Positions 49,690 through 58,348 of a DNA stretch of 64,000 bases are shown here, in pieces; the stretch's first letter is position 1; every line of letters begins with the position of its first letter. The stretch is taken from contig NZ_JMLC01000002.1 of NCBI RefSeq assembly GCF_000686605.1, positions 109,638 through 173,637 of the forward strand. The letters are read 5' to 3'. The position numbers and the translations under genes are program-made. The notes under the pieces are model-generated. The model ran no database searches. It was not told the origin of the DNA and saw nothing but the letters and a program-made list of their open reading frames with translations. This DNA comes from Streptococcus sobrinus DSM 20742 = ATCC 33478 (GTDB lineage Bacteria > Bacillota > Bacilli > Lactobacillales > Streptococcaceae).

Positions 49690-49718
49690 TTGCTTTTGTT
49701 CCCAGTCTACAGTATAAT
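49690..49718 (+). promoter_or_regulatory. Promoter of the HdeD-like gene
   Basis: -35 TTGCTT, 17-bp spacer, -10 TATAAT, 25 bp before the ATG at 49743. Confidence 0.6.
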
Positions 49719-49742
49719 AAAGACAGAATGTGAGGTTATTTT

Positions 49743-50252
49743 ATGAAATGGTTTCCCTTAGTCGGTGGAATTCTATCCATCCTCTACTCTTTCTTCCTTT
49801 TCGCTCATCCCTTGACCAGTGTGGCAACCATTGCCTGGATTATTGCTCTGGTGATTTTTGCCAGTGGTATCTCTAGTTTTTTGGAGTATATCAACCACTC
49901 CGACAATCGCAGCTTCTGGCAACTGATTCAGAGTCTCTTCTCCATTATCATCGGCTTTGTCCTCTTGATTAGTTCCGTCTTCTCACTGGCTATTGCCTTT
50001 ATGACAGTCATTGCCTACTGGGTGCTTTTTTCAGGAATTCTGCGACTCCTAACTGGTTTCCAGTTACGGAGACTTGGTTTTCCAAGAAGTTCTTTACATA
50101 TTTACTCTGCTGTACTTACGATTATCTTCGGTTTGGTCCTTCTAGGAGCACCTCTCTTATCTGCCAGTGTTATTGGTCTCTTAATCGCCCTGGTCTTCCT
50201 TTTTGTTGGCCTAATTCTTCTGTCTATCTTTTTTAGGTTGAATTTTGACTAA
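49743..50252 (+). CDS. HdeD/DUF308-family membrane protein
   Basis: 169 aa, six short membrane segments in three two-helix repeats with the ILSILYSFFLF / LTIIFGLVLLGAP pattern typical of DUF308. E. coli HdeD is linked to acid resistance; the role here is not known. TGAGG precedes the start. Confidence 0.8.
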   Translation: MKWFPLVGGILSILYSFFLFAHPLTSVATIAWIIALVIFASGISSFLEYINHSDNRSFWQLIQSLFSIIIGFVLLISSVFSLAIAFMTVIAYWVLFSGILRLLTGFQLRRLGFPRSSLHIYSAVLTIIFGLVLLGAPLLSASVIGLLIALVFLFVGLILLSIFFRLNFD

Positions 50253-50274
50253 AAGGTTCTTCTACCTTTTCTCA

Positions 50275-50324
50275 GGGAGTGAGGTGAATCGCTATTTCAT
50301 TAAATTGATTTACCTCACTCTCCC
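50275..50324 (+). terminator. Terminator/repeat hairpin after the HdeD-like gene
   Basis: GGGAGTGAGGT-AATC / GATT-ACCTCACTCTCCC, a long inverted repeat of the same style as the GGGAGTGGGACAG hairpins of family A. Confidence 0.65.
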
Positions 50325-50330
50325 ATTTTA

Positions 50331-50570
50331 AGGTTCAAGGGATCTAAAACGGCAGTCGCTAATAGGAACTGCCTACCTCCCTTACTAACTTCACAAGTAA
50401 ACTATTATCGAGTTTACTTGTCTCCAGTCGCGGGATTCAAGCTACACTGTAACCTTTTTATTGTCCATCCCGCACAGTCGACTTGGTTTTCTCCGACGGT
50501 CTCCCAGACTGTTGAACCTATCACTTTCCTGGTAAGGAATAAGGATTTACCACCGCTTCACTGGCATCTT
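50331..50570. repeat. Family C copy 2 followed by family A copy 4
   Basis: 50331-50442 repeats the CCTCC-TACTAA-inverted repeat-TATCGA-GTCGC layout seen at 4136; here the stem is AAGTAAAC / GTTTACTT. From 50462 a minus-oriented family A copy follows (CCCGCACAG, TCTCCCAGACTGTTG, GGAATAAGGAT, CACCGCTTCA). The remaining gap to 50838 has terminator-like hairpins CGATGTGG / CCACATCG at 50594-50629 and AATGAGGCT / AGCCTCATT at 50669-50700, and no gene. Confidence 0.6.
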
Positions 50571-50838
50571 CTACAATAAAAATTAAGGCGATGTGGAGAT
50601 AAAACAATCGACCACATCGTTTTATCCTAGCTAGAGAGTTGGTAAAGACGCTTGATGTTAAAAAAGTAATGAGGCTTGGGCTTTGGTCCTAGCCTCATTT
50701 TGGTAATTCTTCTTATTAACTTGAACTAGGGACGACTATAAATTATTAACTAATATAGTAAGGATTATCCTTAGAGCAATCTGCATCTGCTTTTCTTGTC
50801 TATCCTGTGATGCCTAGTTGGAAGAAAAGAATTTTTAA

Positions 50839-50940
50839 AAATAGTAAATTTACTATTTACAAATTCAAAATCTTTTGGTAGATTTAATTTAGTAGAGATA
50901 CTAATTTTTTTGAGAAAGGAATCTAGTAAAAATACTAGAT
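50839..50940 (+). promoter_or_regulatory. nadR promoter with three palindromic operator candidates (NrtR)
   Basis: Three palindromes share AGTA/TACT half-sites: AAATAGTAAATTTACTATTT (50839-50858, perfect 20 bp), TTAGTAGAGATACTAA (50889-50904) and ATCTAGTAAAAATACTAGAT (50921-50940). A promoter TTGGTA (50875-50880), 16-bp spacer, GATACT (50897-50902) has its -10 inside the second. The arrangement upstream, at and downstream of the promoter fits repression by NrtR encoded in the same operon (inference). Confidence 0.6.
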
Positions 50941-50951
50941 TTAGAAATGAG

Positions 50952-52058
50952 ATGAATAGGCAAGTTTTAAATGGAAAGAGGATTGGGCTTGTATTTGGAA
51001 CCTTTGCACCAATGCATATTGGACATGTTGACTTGATTACCAAGGTTAAGCGAGAATGTGACCAAGTTTTAGTCATTGTCAGTGGGACAAATTCTGAGGA
51101 TGACAGAGGGGCGAGGACGGGACTTCCACTGAGCAAGCGGTTTCGGTACGTTCGAGAAGTTTTTTATGATGATGAATTGGTCCTGGTTGATAAACTAGAC
51201 GAAACTGGAATGCCTGCTTATCCTGATGGTTGGCAGCAATGGGTTCTTGCCTTGAAAGCTTTGATTGACAAGAACTGCCAGGCCACTGCTGCAATCAAGA
51301 TTTATGTGGGAGAATCTATTTATCAAAAGAAATTAGCCCATTACTATCCTCAAGCTGAGATACAACTGGTAAAACGCTCAATTATTCCCATTTCTGCTAG
51401 TCAGATTCGCAAGAACCCTTTGGCAAACTGGCGGTACATTACCAAGCCCTTTAGACGACATTTTACGAAAAAGGTTTTAGTTGTTGGTTCTGCTTCGGGT
51501 GGAAAAACGACTTTGGTCAAGGATTTGGCTAGAACCTACAATGCCCCTTACTCTCTGGAGTATGCTAGGTCATACCAAGAGACCTATAATGTTCGCGATG
51601 AAGAATTAGATGCCAATGACTACGTTCACCTCTTAACTGATCAATTTGCCCAGACTTCCCACTTAATTGATCAGGGACAACATCAAGGTCTCATTTTTGC
51701 TGATACCAATTCGACAGTCACCAAGGCCTATATTGACTATTATCTCAAAGAGAATTTAAGTTCTGAAGAATTGGCAACTTTAAACCATCTCTATCGAATT
51801 ACCTTAGCTCAAGAGAAATGGGATCTTATTTTCTTAGTCTTGCCCAAGTCTGATTATGTCGATGATGGCTTTAGGGATATGTCTATGGCTGATAGGGAAA
51901 CCCGGGAATGGTTTACACAACACCTGCTTAATTTGCTTCAGCCCTTCGCTGATAAACTTGTCATTTTAGGCCAAAGGAGTGACTCTAAACATTTCTTTAT
52001 TGATAATTATCAGACAGCAAAGGCTGCCATTAAGGAACGACTGGGAATCGATGTTTAA
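50952..52058 (+). CDS. nadR: NadR-like NMN adenylyltransferase / nicotinamide riboside kinase
   Basis: Bifunctional NAD-salvage enzyme. N-terminal nucleotidyltransferase domain with FGTFAPMHIGHVDLI (HxGH) and RSIIPISASQIR; C-terminal kinase domain with P-loop GSASGGKTTL. It phosphorylates imported nicotinamide riboside and adenylates NMN. The E. coli N-terminal DNA-binding domain is absent, so it is not a repressor. I choose the ATG at 50952 because a TTG at 50910 would translate through the third operator palindrome. Confidence 0.92.
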   Translation: MNRQVLNGKRIGLVFGTFAPMHIGHVDLITKVKRECDQVLVIVSGTNSEDDRGARTGLPLSKRFRYVREVFYDDELVLVDKLDETGMPAYPDGWQQWVLALKALIDKNCQATAAIKIYVGESIYQKKLAHYYPQAEIQLVKRSIIPISASQIRKNPLANWRYITKPFRRHFTKKVLVVGSASGGKTTLVKDLARTYNAPYSLEYARSYQETYNVRDEELDANDYVHLLTDQFAQTSHLIDQGQHQGLIFADTNSTVTKAYIDYYLKENLSSEELATLNHLYRITLAQEKWDLIFLVLPKSDYVDDGFRDMSMADRETREWFTQHLLNLLQPFADKLVILGQRSDSKHFFIDNYQTAKAAIKERLGIDV

Positions 52059-52073
52059 ACGTTAGGAACAATT

Positions 52074-52793
52074 ATGAAAACACTAGTAAATAGAACATTA
52101 AAAAAATGGCGGGGAATTTGGCTGGAAACCAAGCAAGGCTACCGTTATATGGTATGTGAAGCTAGGCAAATGGGAGCAAAAGAAGTTTTTAAACTTGTTA
52201 TAGCAGACCTATTTCTTGGTCGAAGCCTCTTCCAATGGTGCTATCTCCTTACCTTATCAAGCATCCCCTTTCTATTGGAATTGACTGTTGCCGACCATGA
52301 TTGGTTAGGCTTGTTGGCTAGTTGGACAGGTATAGTTTGTGTCATTTTAGTTGGTGAGGGTCGATACAGCAACTACTTCTTCGGTCTCATCAACTCTCTT
52401 ATCTATCTCTACCTCTGTTTGACAGCAAAGGGTGGTGCCTTCTACGGCGAGGTTGCTACCACGACCTATTTCACAGTGATGCAACCTATTGGGCTTTTTA
52501 TGTGGCTCAATGCCAGTCGCCATAAATCGCAGGAGCAAAGTTTTGTGGTCCGCTCGCTTGACTTGAAAGGTTGGATAAAAAATCTAGGTCTAACCATCTT
52601 AACTTGGCTAGTTATGGGCTTTGCCTATCAATCTATTAGCTCTAATAAGCCATTTCGTGACAGTATTACTGATGGCACCAATGTTACCGGCCAACTGTTG
52701 ATGAACGAATACTACTGGGAGCAATGGCTCTTTTGGGCGGCTACCAATATTTTTTCCATCTACCTCTGGTGGGGAACCAGTATTGCTATGTAG
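52074..52793 (+). CDS. pnuC: Nicotinamide riboside transporter PnuC, C-terminus removed by an amber codon
   Basis: PnuC-family facilitator. It shows typical membrane segments and the WTGIVCVILVGEGRYSNYFFG region, and ends at TAG (52791-52793) after WWGTSIAM. Reading past that TAG, the same frame continues GMYWVYLLNSLFGWYTWNK to a TGA at 52893-52895 that overlaps the nrtR start (ATGA), the expected native end (273 aa). A CAG-to-TAG change explains it. The lost 34 residues include the last hydrophobic segment, so transport may be impaired. Confidence 0.88.
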   Translation: MKTLVNRTLKKWRGIWLETKQGYRYMVCEARQMGAKEVFKLVIADLFLGRSLFQWCYLLTLSSIPFLLELTVADHDWLGLLASWTGIVCVILVGEGRYSNYFFGLINSLIYLYLCLTAKGGAFYGEVATTTYFTVMQPIGLFMWLNASRHKSQEQSFVVRSLDLKGWIKNLGLTILTWLVMGFAYQSISSNKPFRDSITDGTNVTGQLLMNEYYWEQWLFWAATNIFSIYLWWGTSIAM

Positions 52794-52891
52794 GGAATGT
52801 ACTGGGTCTACTTGCTAAACAGCCTGTTTGGATGGTATACTTGGAACAAGGAGGCAAAACTTGCCCAAACTAATCAGACTAAGGAGTCTCT

Positions 52892-53656
52892 ATGACGGTT
52901 AGAAATTTTGAACAGATCGGTAGTGAAAAGGAATTTTTGGAGACCTATCGTGAAGAGCTAAAAGACAAGTACGAGAAGCCTTCTGTAACTGTTGACAGTG
53001 TCTTGTTACGCTATCACGAAGGCCAGCCTCAAGTCCTTTTAATTAAACGAAAGACTCATCCATTTAAAGATTGTTATGCATTAAGTGGCGGTTTTGTAGA
53101 AAAGGATGAAGACTTAGATCAGGCTATCCGTAGACAGGTCAAGAAAGAGACCAATGTCAATCTGACAGAAGATCAGATAGAACAACTAATAACAGTTGGA
53201 ACTCCTGGACGCGATCCTAGACTCTGGGTGATTACGGTTGCCTATCTTTGCTACTTGAAAACAACTGATGAGAGTCGTGCACGGGCTGGTGATGATGCCG
53301 CTTCACTCCATTGGGTCAATATCTTCGCGAAAGATAACCAGTTGCAACTTTTTGAAGATGGTCAAGCCCTGAGTCGGGAGCAGCTAGCTTTTGACCACTG
53401 GCAGATTCTAGAGACCGCTATCAACCGCATCAAAGGTCGCCTAGAATATTTTCCAACCATTTTGCAAATCATGCCTCAAGAGGAAACCCTTACAGCCTAC
53501 CGAGAGCTTTTCGGATGTTTCAACGAGAACTACCTCAAGATGGATTCCACGAATTTCTTGCGACGCTTTAAACGTCTTTTTACAAAAACGGACAAGAAAA
53601 AAGCTACCCGCACAAAGCGGGCAGCAACCTACACTTATAAAATTGAAGAATTATAA
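52892..53656 (+). CDS. nrtR: Nudix-related transcriptional regulator NrtR
   Basis: 254 aa: N-terminal Nudix fold (residues 35-160) and C-terminal winged helix-turn-helix (about 165-225). The Nudix box is degenerate: G-x5-E-x7-R is present in GGFVEKDEDLDQAIRRQ, but the catalytic R-E-x-x-E-E reads R-Q-V-K-K-E, as in regulators that bind ADP-ribose instead of hydrolysing it. Operon with nadR and pnuC supports control of NAD salvage, probably of its own operon. Confidence 0.88.
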   Translation: MTVRNFEQIGSEKEFLETYREELKDKYEKPSVTVDSVLLRYHEGQPQVLLIKRKTHPFKDCYALSGGFVEKDEDLDQAIRRQVKKETNVNLTEDQIEQLITVGTPGRDPRLWVITVAYLCYLKTTDESRARAGDDAASLHWVNIFAKDNQLQLFEDGQALSREQLAFDHWQILETAINRIKGRLEYFPTILQIMPQEETLTAYRELFGCFNENYLKMDSTNFLRRFKRLFTKTDKKKATRTKRAATYTYKIEEL

Positions 53657-53660
53657 GAAG

Positions 53661-53687
53661 GCCAGCCTAAGGGTTGGTTTTCTTTTG
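53661..53687 (+). terminator. Terminator of nadR-pnuC-nrtR
   Basis: CCAGCC / GGTTGG stem with loop TAAG, followed by TTTTCTTTT, a few bases past the nrtR stop. Confidence 0.7.
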
Positions 53688-53823
53688 CCTAGAAAGATTC
53701 AGGAAGGGAACTAGCAAAAAATCAGGCTGACTGTCGTAAATCTATCAAGCTAGCCATAGAATATTAAGAATACTAAGTTCTGACACGCTAACTTATAATG
53801 ACGCTTTAAGGACTGCTATGCCA

Positions 53824-55575
53824 TTATCCCGCTTGGTCACTAAACTGGCTCATATAGAGGTCGTGGTAGAAACCTTTGTCAGCCAAGAGACTGTCGTGGG
53901 TGCCCTGCTCAATGATTTGACCATCCTTGAGGACGAGAATTTTATCAGCCTCTTGAATGGTGGAGAGGCGGTGGGCAATGACAAAGCTGGTCCGACCTTC
54001 CATCAGTCGACTCATGGCCTTTTGTATCAAGAGTTCCAACCTGGTATCAACCGAGGAGGTTGCTTCATCCAAAATCAAAATCTTAGGGTCAGCCAAGAGG
54101 GCCCTAGCAATGGTCAGAAGCTGCTTTTGACCCAAGGAGATGTTGCTGGATTCCTGATTCATTTCCATATTGTAGCCACCTGGCAGGGTGCGGATAGAGT
54201 GGTCAACATTGGCTGCCTTGGCTGCGGCAATGATTTCTTCATCGGTCGCATCCAGTTTAGCAAAACGAAGATTGTCCTTGATGCTTCCTTCGTAGAGCCA
54301 GGCATCCTGGAGCACCATGCCGAACTGTCTGCGATAGTCCTGACGAGACAGGTGGCGAATATCGTGGCCATCCACCGTAATGGCTCCCTTGGTAACATCG
54401 TAGAACCGCATGAGGAGATTAATCAAGGTTGTCTTACCAGCTCCCGTTGGACCGACGATGGCAATCATTTGGCCAGGCTTGACATCCAAATTGAAGTCCC
54501 GAATCAGTGGCTTACCTTCCACATATTGGAAATCCACATGATTGAAGGAAACTTGTCCAGTCAGGTCATGAGAAAGGTGCTCGGTCACTTCTGCCACTTC
54601 ATTATCCTCATCAAGAACGGCAAAAATCCGTTCTAGAGATGAGCGAGCCGACTGGAGCATGGAGGCAAGCTGGGTCAGGGTTTGGATAGGTTGACCAATC
54701 TGCCAGAGATATTGAACAAAGGCCTGGAGATTACCAATCGTCAACTTACCTGCGATAACCTTGAGTCCGCCCCAGACCGCAATAATCAGGTAGGAGGAAT
54801 CCGAGATGGCATTGAGAATAGGCATCATGATACCGGAAATAAAGCTGGCCTTGAAACCGACCTCCTGTAATTCATCGAGGATACCGTCAAATTCCTTGGC
54901 GGAAGCTTCTTCACGACCGTAGAGCTTGATGACATTGAAACCGGTCAGATTTTCCTGAACAAAGCCATTCATATCTCCCAGAACGTCAGCCTGACGTTTG
55001 AAATAGGGCTGAGATTTCTTAAGCAAATAAGAAGCCGAAAAATAGGTGATGGGAATAGTTGCGATGACAAAGAGTCCCAGCTGGATATTGAGGTAGAGAA
55101 CCATGGCAACAACCATAATCAGGGTCAAAACTGCATTGATAACCTGGAGGAAGGATTGTTGCAGGGCATTGGAAACCGTTTCGACGTCGCTGGTAAAACG
55201 GCCCAGCATGTCACCGAATTTATGCTTATCAAAGTAAGAAACGGGTATCTTATTGATTTTATGACTGAGGTCGTGCCGCAAATCGTGAATGGAGCGTTGC
55301 ACCGTCCTAGTCATGAAAAAGTTGGAACCGTAACTACCAATCTCAGAAAGCAACCCGCGAATGATATAGACAATAATCAAAAAGAGAATCTTCTGTCCAT
55401 CAATAGGCCGTCCAGCCATAAGGCTGGAGGTCAATTCGGTCACCATAAGGCCCAAAATAAAGGGCTCGATAACACTAGCTACTGCTGCGACTATCTTGAG
55501 AAAGACTGCTAGATAGAGGGTGCCTTGATAATGTTTGAGATAGTCCCAGAGACGTAAAAAGACATTTTTTGACAT
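53824..55575 (-). CDS. Heterodimeric ABC exporter, subunit with catalytic Glu
   Basis: 583-aa half-exporter: membrane domain to about residue 320, Walker A GPTGAGKTT, altered signature NISLGQKQ, Walker B ILILDEATSSVD with catalytic Glu. Partner lies 250 bp upstream at 55825. Normally such pairs overlap; here a repeat lies between. Substrate unknown, multidrug-like. Confidence 0.87.
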   Translation of the reverse strand: MSKNVFLRLWDYLKHYQGTLYLAVFLKIVAAVASVIEPFILGLMVTELTSSLMAGRPIDGQKILFLIIVYIIRGLLSEIGSYGSNFFMTRTVQRSIHDLRHDLSHKINKIPVSYFDKHKFGDMLGRFTSDVETVSNALQQSFLQVINAVLTLIMVVAMVLYLNIQLGLFVIATIPITYFSASYLLKKSQPYFKRQADVLGDMNGFVQENLTGFNVIKLYGREEASAKEFDGILDELQEVGFKASFISGIMMPILNAISDSSYLIIAVWGGLKVIAGKLTIGNLQAFVQYLWQIGQPIQTLTQLASMLQSARSSLERIFAVLDEDNEVAEVTEHLSHDLTGQVSFNHVDFQYVEGKPLIRDFNLDVKPGQMIAIVGPTGAGKTTLINLLMRFYDVTKGAITVDGHDIRHLSRQDYRRQFGMVLQDAWLYEGSIKDNLRFAKLDATDEEIIAAAKAANVDHSIRTLPGGYNMEMNQESSNISLGQKQLLTIARALLADPKILILDEATSSVDTRLELLIQKAMSRLMEGRTSFVIAHRLSTIQEADKILVLKDGQIIEQGTHDSLLADKGFYHDLYMSQFSDQAG

Positions 55576-55713
55576 AAGTCACCTTTCTAATTGCGATGTT
55601 TATGTAGCTTAGTTAATAACACCCACCTACATAAACTAGTAAGTGAGCTAGAGATTTTCAATAGAAAAACTCATAGTCAAACAAGTGCTTTAGCATTTTG
55701 TGAGACTGCTCAA

Positions 55714-55824
55714 TTGAACTCGCCTACGACTCTGTGAAAAAAGATGAAATATCCTGGATGCCTCATTGCATCTTCGTCTCCTTCCCTATTTTTTCTTTGA
55801 GTCGCTTTACGGCTTAGTATCTTT
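55714..55824 (+). repeat. Dispersed intergenic repeat, family B copy 2
   Basis: Same block order as 25711-25819: TTGAACTCGCCTAC, GTGAAAAAAGATGAAATAT, GCATCTTCG, TTTTTTCTTTGAG, ACGGCTTAGTATCTTT. Lies between the two ABC subunit genes and abuts the stop of the upstream one. A TTTATGTAG / CTACATAAA inverted repeat lies at 55599-55637 in the same gap. Confidence 0.75.
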
Positions 55825-57561
55825 CTAATCTTCTAAGAGCTTGCCAGACTTGAGCTGGGAGTCTGCGATTTCGCGATAAATATCGTTGGTTTTCATCAGT
55901 TCTTCATGGGTGCCTCGACCGACGATTTGGCCTTCGTCAAGGACAATAATTTGGTCAGCATCCATGATGGTTCCCACCCGCTGGGCAACAATCAAAACTG
56001 TGGCATCCTGAGTGACTTCCTTGAGGCGTTTTCGCAGTTGAGCATCCGTCCTGTAGTCCAGAGCTGAGAAGGAATCGTCAAAAATATAAATATCAGGCTT
56101 TTTGACAACGGCACGGGCGATGGCCAGACGTTGTTTTTGACCACCAGAAAGGTTGCTACCACCTTCGGCTAGGTGGGTGGCATATCCTTCCTCACGGCTG
56201 TCGATAAATTCCTTGGCCTGGGCTACCGATGCTGCCTGGTCCAATTCCTCGATGTCAGCATCACTCTTACCATACTTGAGATTTTCCTCAATGGAGCCAG
56301 TAAAGAGCAGGGCCTTCTGGGGGACAAAGCCGACCTTTTGCCGCAGAGCCTTGAGATTGTAGTCTCGCACATCAACACCGTCAACCAAAATCTTGCCGAG
56401 GGTGACATCGTAGAAACGGGGGATCAAGCTAACCAGGGAGGATTTCCCCGAACCCGTCGAACCGATAAAAGCCGTTGTTTGACCAGGTCCCGCCTTAAAG
56501 GAAATATCATGAAGGACGGGACTTTCAGTTTCACCTGGGTAGGCGAAGGTGACATGGTCAAATTCCAGATAGCCTCTGCTGGCGGTTTCGGTCACCCCGT
56601 CAGGATTTTGCGAAATTGAGAGGGGCATGTTCATGACCGCATTAATTCGCCGACTGGAAACGACCATCCTTGGGTACATATTAAAGAGATTGGCGAAAAT
56701 CAGGAAGGAAAAGAGAGCATGGAAGCTGTATTCAATGAAGGCCACCAAATCCCCAATTTGCAGGTTGCCCTTATTGAGGGGCTCAAGAGCAAACCAGACA
56801 ATAGCCACAATCATAGCCACAATAATCTGGATAAACATGGGTTCAGTCAGACCAGTCAAAGTGAAAAGTCGAGTTGAAATACTAGCATAGACCTGATTTT
56901 TTTTATCAAAGCGCTCTTCCTGGAATGATTCCCGTGCAAAGGCCCGAATAACCCGAAGTCCAGTCAGATTTTCTCGGACATACTGGTTAATCTTGTCCAG
57001 GGTCTTTTGTTGCCGTTCTGATAAGGGCCTTGTCTTAATGGCTACATAAGCAATAGTCGCAATCAAGAAGGGCATAAAAACTGCCACGACCCAGGCTAAG
57101 GAAGGACTGGTCATTAAGATCATGATGACTGAAAAGGCCATCATGAGCGGGGTCACCACTCCCATTCGCAAACTCATTTCGGTGAACTGCATGAGAACAA
57201 AGGCATCATTAGTCATCCGTGTTACCAGCGACGAAACACCGATTTTCTCATATTCCTCGTGGGAATAGTCCTGCAACTTAGCATACATATCCCGCCGCAG
57301 ATCTCGGACCATATTGGTGGACAATTTCCCAGTTGCATAGGCCAGGGTTATACGGCCAATAATCCCTAAGATGACAACAGCCAACATAATCAAGGCCCAG
57401 AAGGTCAAGGCCTGCTTGTCCTTGGGATTGATAGCCTGGTCGATCATCCGTGCCAAGACCGTCGGTAGACCAAGATTGACCACCACAAATAAGAGGGCCC
57501 CTAAGAGATCATAAACCAACCACTTGGGATACTTTTTCAAATAAGACCAAATAAGGTTCAT
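55825..57561 (-). CDS. Heterodimeric ABC exporter, degenerate-site subunit
   Basis: 578 aa. Walker A GSTGSGKSS, intact signature LSGGQKQRLAIA, Asp in place of catalytic Glu (IFDDSFSALD). Same asymmetric design as the pairs at 9.8-13.3 kb and 38.6-42.1 kb, and closest by eye to RcrP. Its stop abuts the family B repeat. Confidence 0.87.
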   Translation of the reverse strand: MNLIWSYLKKYPKWLVYDLLGALLFVVVNLGLPTVLARMIDQAINPKDKQALTFWALIMLAVVILGIIGRITLAYATGKLSTNMVRDLRRDMYAKLQDYSHEEYEKIGVSSLVTRMTNDAFVLMQFTEMSLRMGVVTPLMMAFSVIMILMTSPSLAWVVAVFMPFLIATIAYVAIKTRPLSERQQKTLDKINQYVRENLTGLRVIRAFARESFQEERFDKKNQVYASISTRLFTLTGLTEPMFIQIIVAMIVAIVWFALEPLNKGNLQIGDLVAFIEYSFHALFSFLIFANLFNMYPRMVVSSRRINAVMNMPLSISQNPDGVTETASRGYLEFDHVTFAYPGETESPVLHDISFKAGPGQTTAFIGSTGSGKSSLVSLIPRFYDVTLGKILVDGVDVRDYNLKALRQKVGFVPQKALLFTGSIEENLKYGKSDADIEELDQAASVAQAKEFIDSREEGYATHLAEGGSNLSGGQKQRLAIARAVVKKPDIYIFDDSFSALDYRTDAQLRKRLKEVTQDATVLIVAQRVGTIMDADQIIVLDEGQIVGRGTHEELMKTNDIYREIADSQLKSGKLLED

Positions 57562-57592
57562 AGAGTATTTGATTTCCTTTCATATAGTAAAA

Positions 57593-58285
57593 TCACTTTA
57601 CTTTTCTTTCGATATAGTCCATTAGCAAGTAAGTAGTGTTTAAAATATAATTAATTTCCGATTCTCTAAATTCTTTGGTAAAGTCATGTTTAAAAAGTTC
57701 GTTTTGCACAATTTCATAAATTCTTAGGTGTTGCATAACCAAATTTATAAATTCTTTAGGTACATTCTCACTTTTCAAATATTCACTAATAATACTCTTC
57801 TGATTTTCTAATGATTTATTATTAGTGAATAATTGCTTTAATAATTTTTCTAAAGCTAACCGTGAATTATTTACAGACTCATGATATTGACGATTTGATA
57901 AGCAAACAATTGACCTATCCCAAACTTCTACTACATCTGGATATTTTGAAAAACGTTTTTCTATTTTTGGAGTTGTTTCTACTTGAGCATTGCTAAATTT
58001 AGCAATTACTTCATTTTTTAATTCATTGATTTGTTGCGGAGAAGTACCCTTTTTTGACTCAACTAAATAAGTTAAAAACAAGATCATTTGACTTGGAGTA
58101 AAGTTAGAAAAATTTTGGTTTGCAACTTTTTGTTTATTTGTATACTTTGGGGGATTCTGATATGTTATCTTAATATCGTGTTCTGCTCCAAAAGAGTTAG
58201 TCAAAGATAAAATCTCAGCCATCGTAAAATTATCTTTAATTATAGTAGCAATTCTCATTATCCAGGTACTGGGTATTTTTTCCAT
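57593..58285 (-). CDS. AT-rich hypothetical protein, possible foreign gene
   Basis: Not recognised. 230 aa, soluble, mostly helical. N-terminal 100 residues (IKDNFTMAEILSLTNSFG ... FTPSQMILFLTYLVES) form a compact helical domain reminiscent of the N-terminal domains of some abortive-infection proteins; the C-terminal part (YHESVNNSRLALEKLLKQLF ... LMDYIERKVK) looks like a HEPN-type helical bundle, but I see no R-x4-6-H motif. Base composition is clearly more AT-rich than its neighbours, and it interrupts an otherwise conserved-looking run between the ABC exporter and the ABC-F gene, suggesting horizontal gain. Confidence 0.65.
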   Translation of the reverse strand: MEKIPSTWIMRIATIIKDNFTMAEILSLTNSFGAEHDIKITYQNPPKYTNKQKVANQNFSNFTPSQMILFLTYLVESKKGTSPQQINELKNEVIAKFSNAQVETTPKIEKRFSKYPDVVEVWDRSIVCLSNRQYHESVNNSRLALEKLLKQLFTNNKSLENQKSIISEYLKSENVPKEFINLVMQHLRIYEIVQNELFKHDFTKEFRESEINYILNTTYLLMDYIERKVK

Positions 58286-58348
58286 TCTTCGACTCCCTAT
58301 AAAATCTAAATGCAGTGAATCAAACGGATTCCTCCATTTAATTTTATC

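Noticed and set aside
50910..50951. TTG start for nadR at 50910
   Set aside because: Would make the third palindrome coding and adds 14 residues not expected in the family; the ATG at 52 fits the domain start better.
50771..51136. Minus-strand open frame of 121 codons
   Set aside because: Overlaps the nadR start and its operators on the opposite strand; composition is that of a shadow frame.
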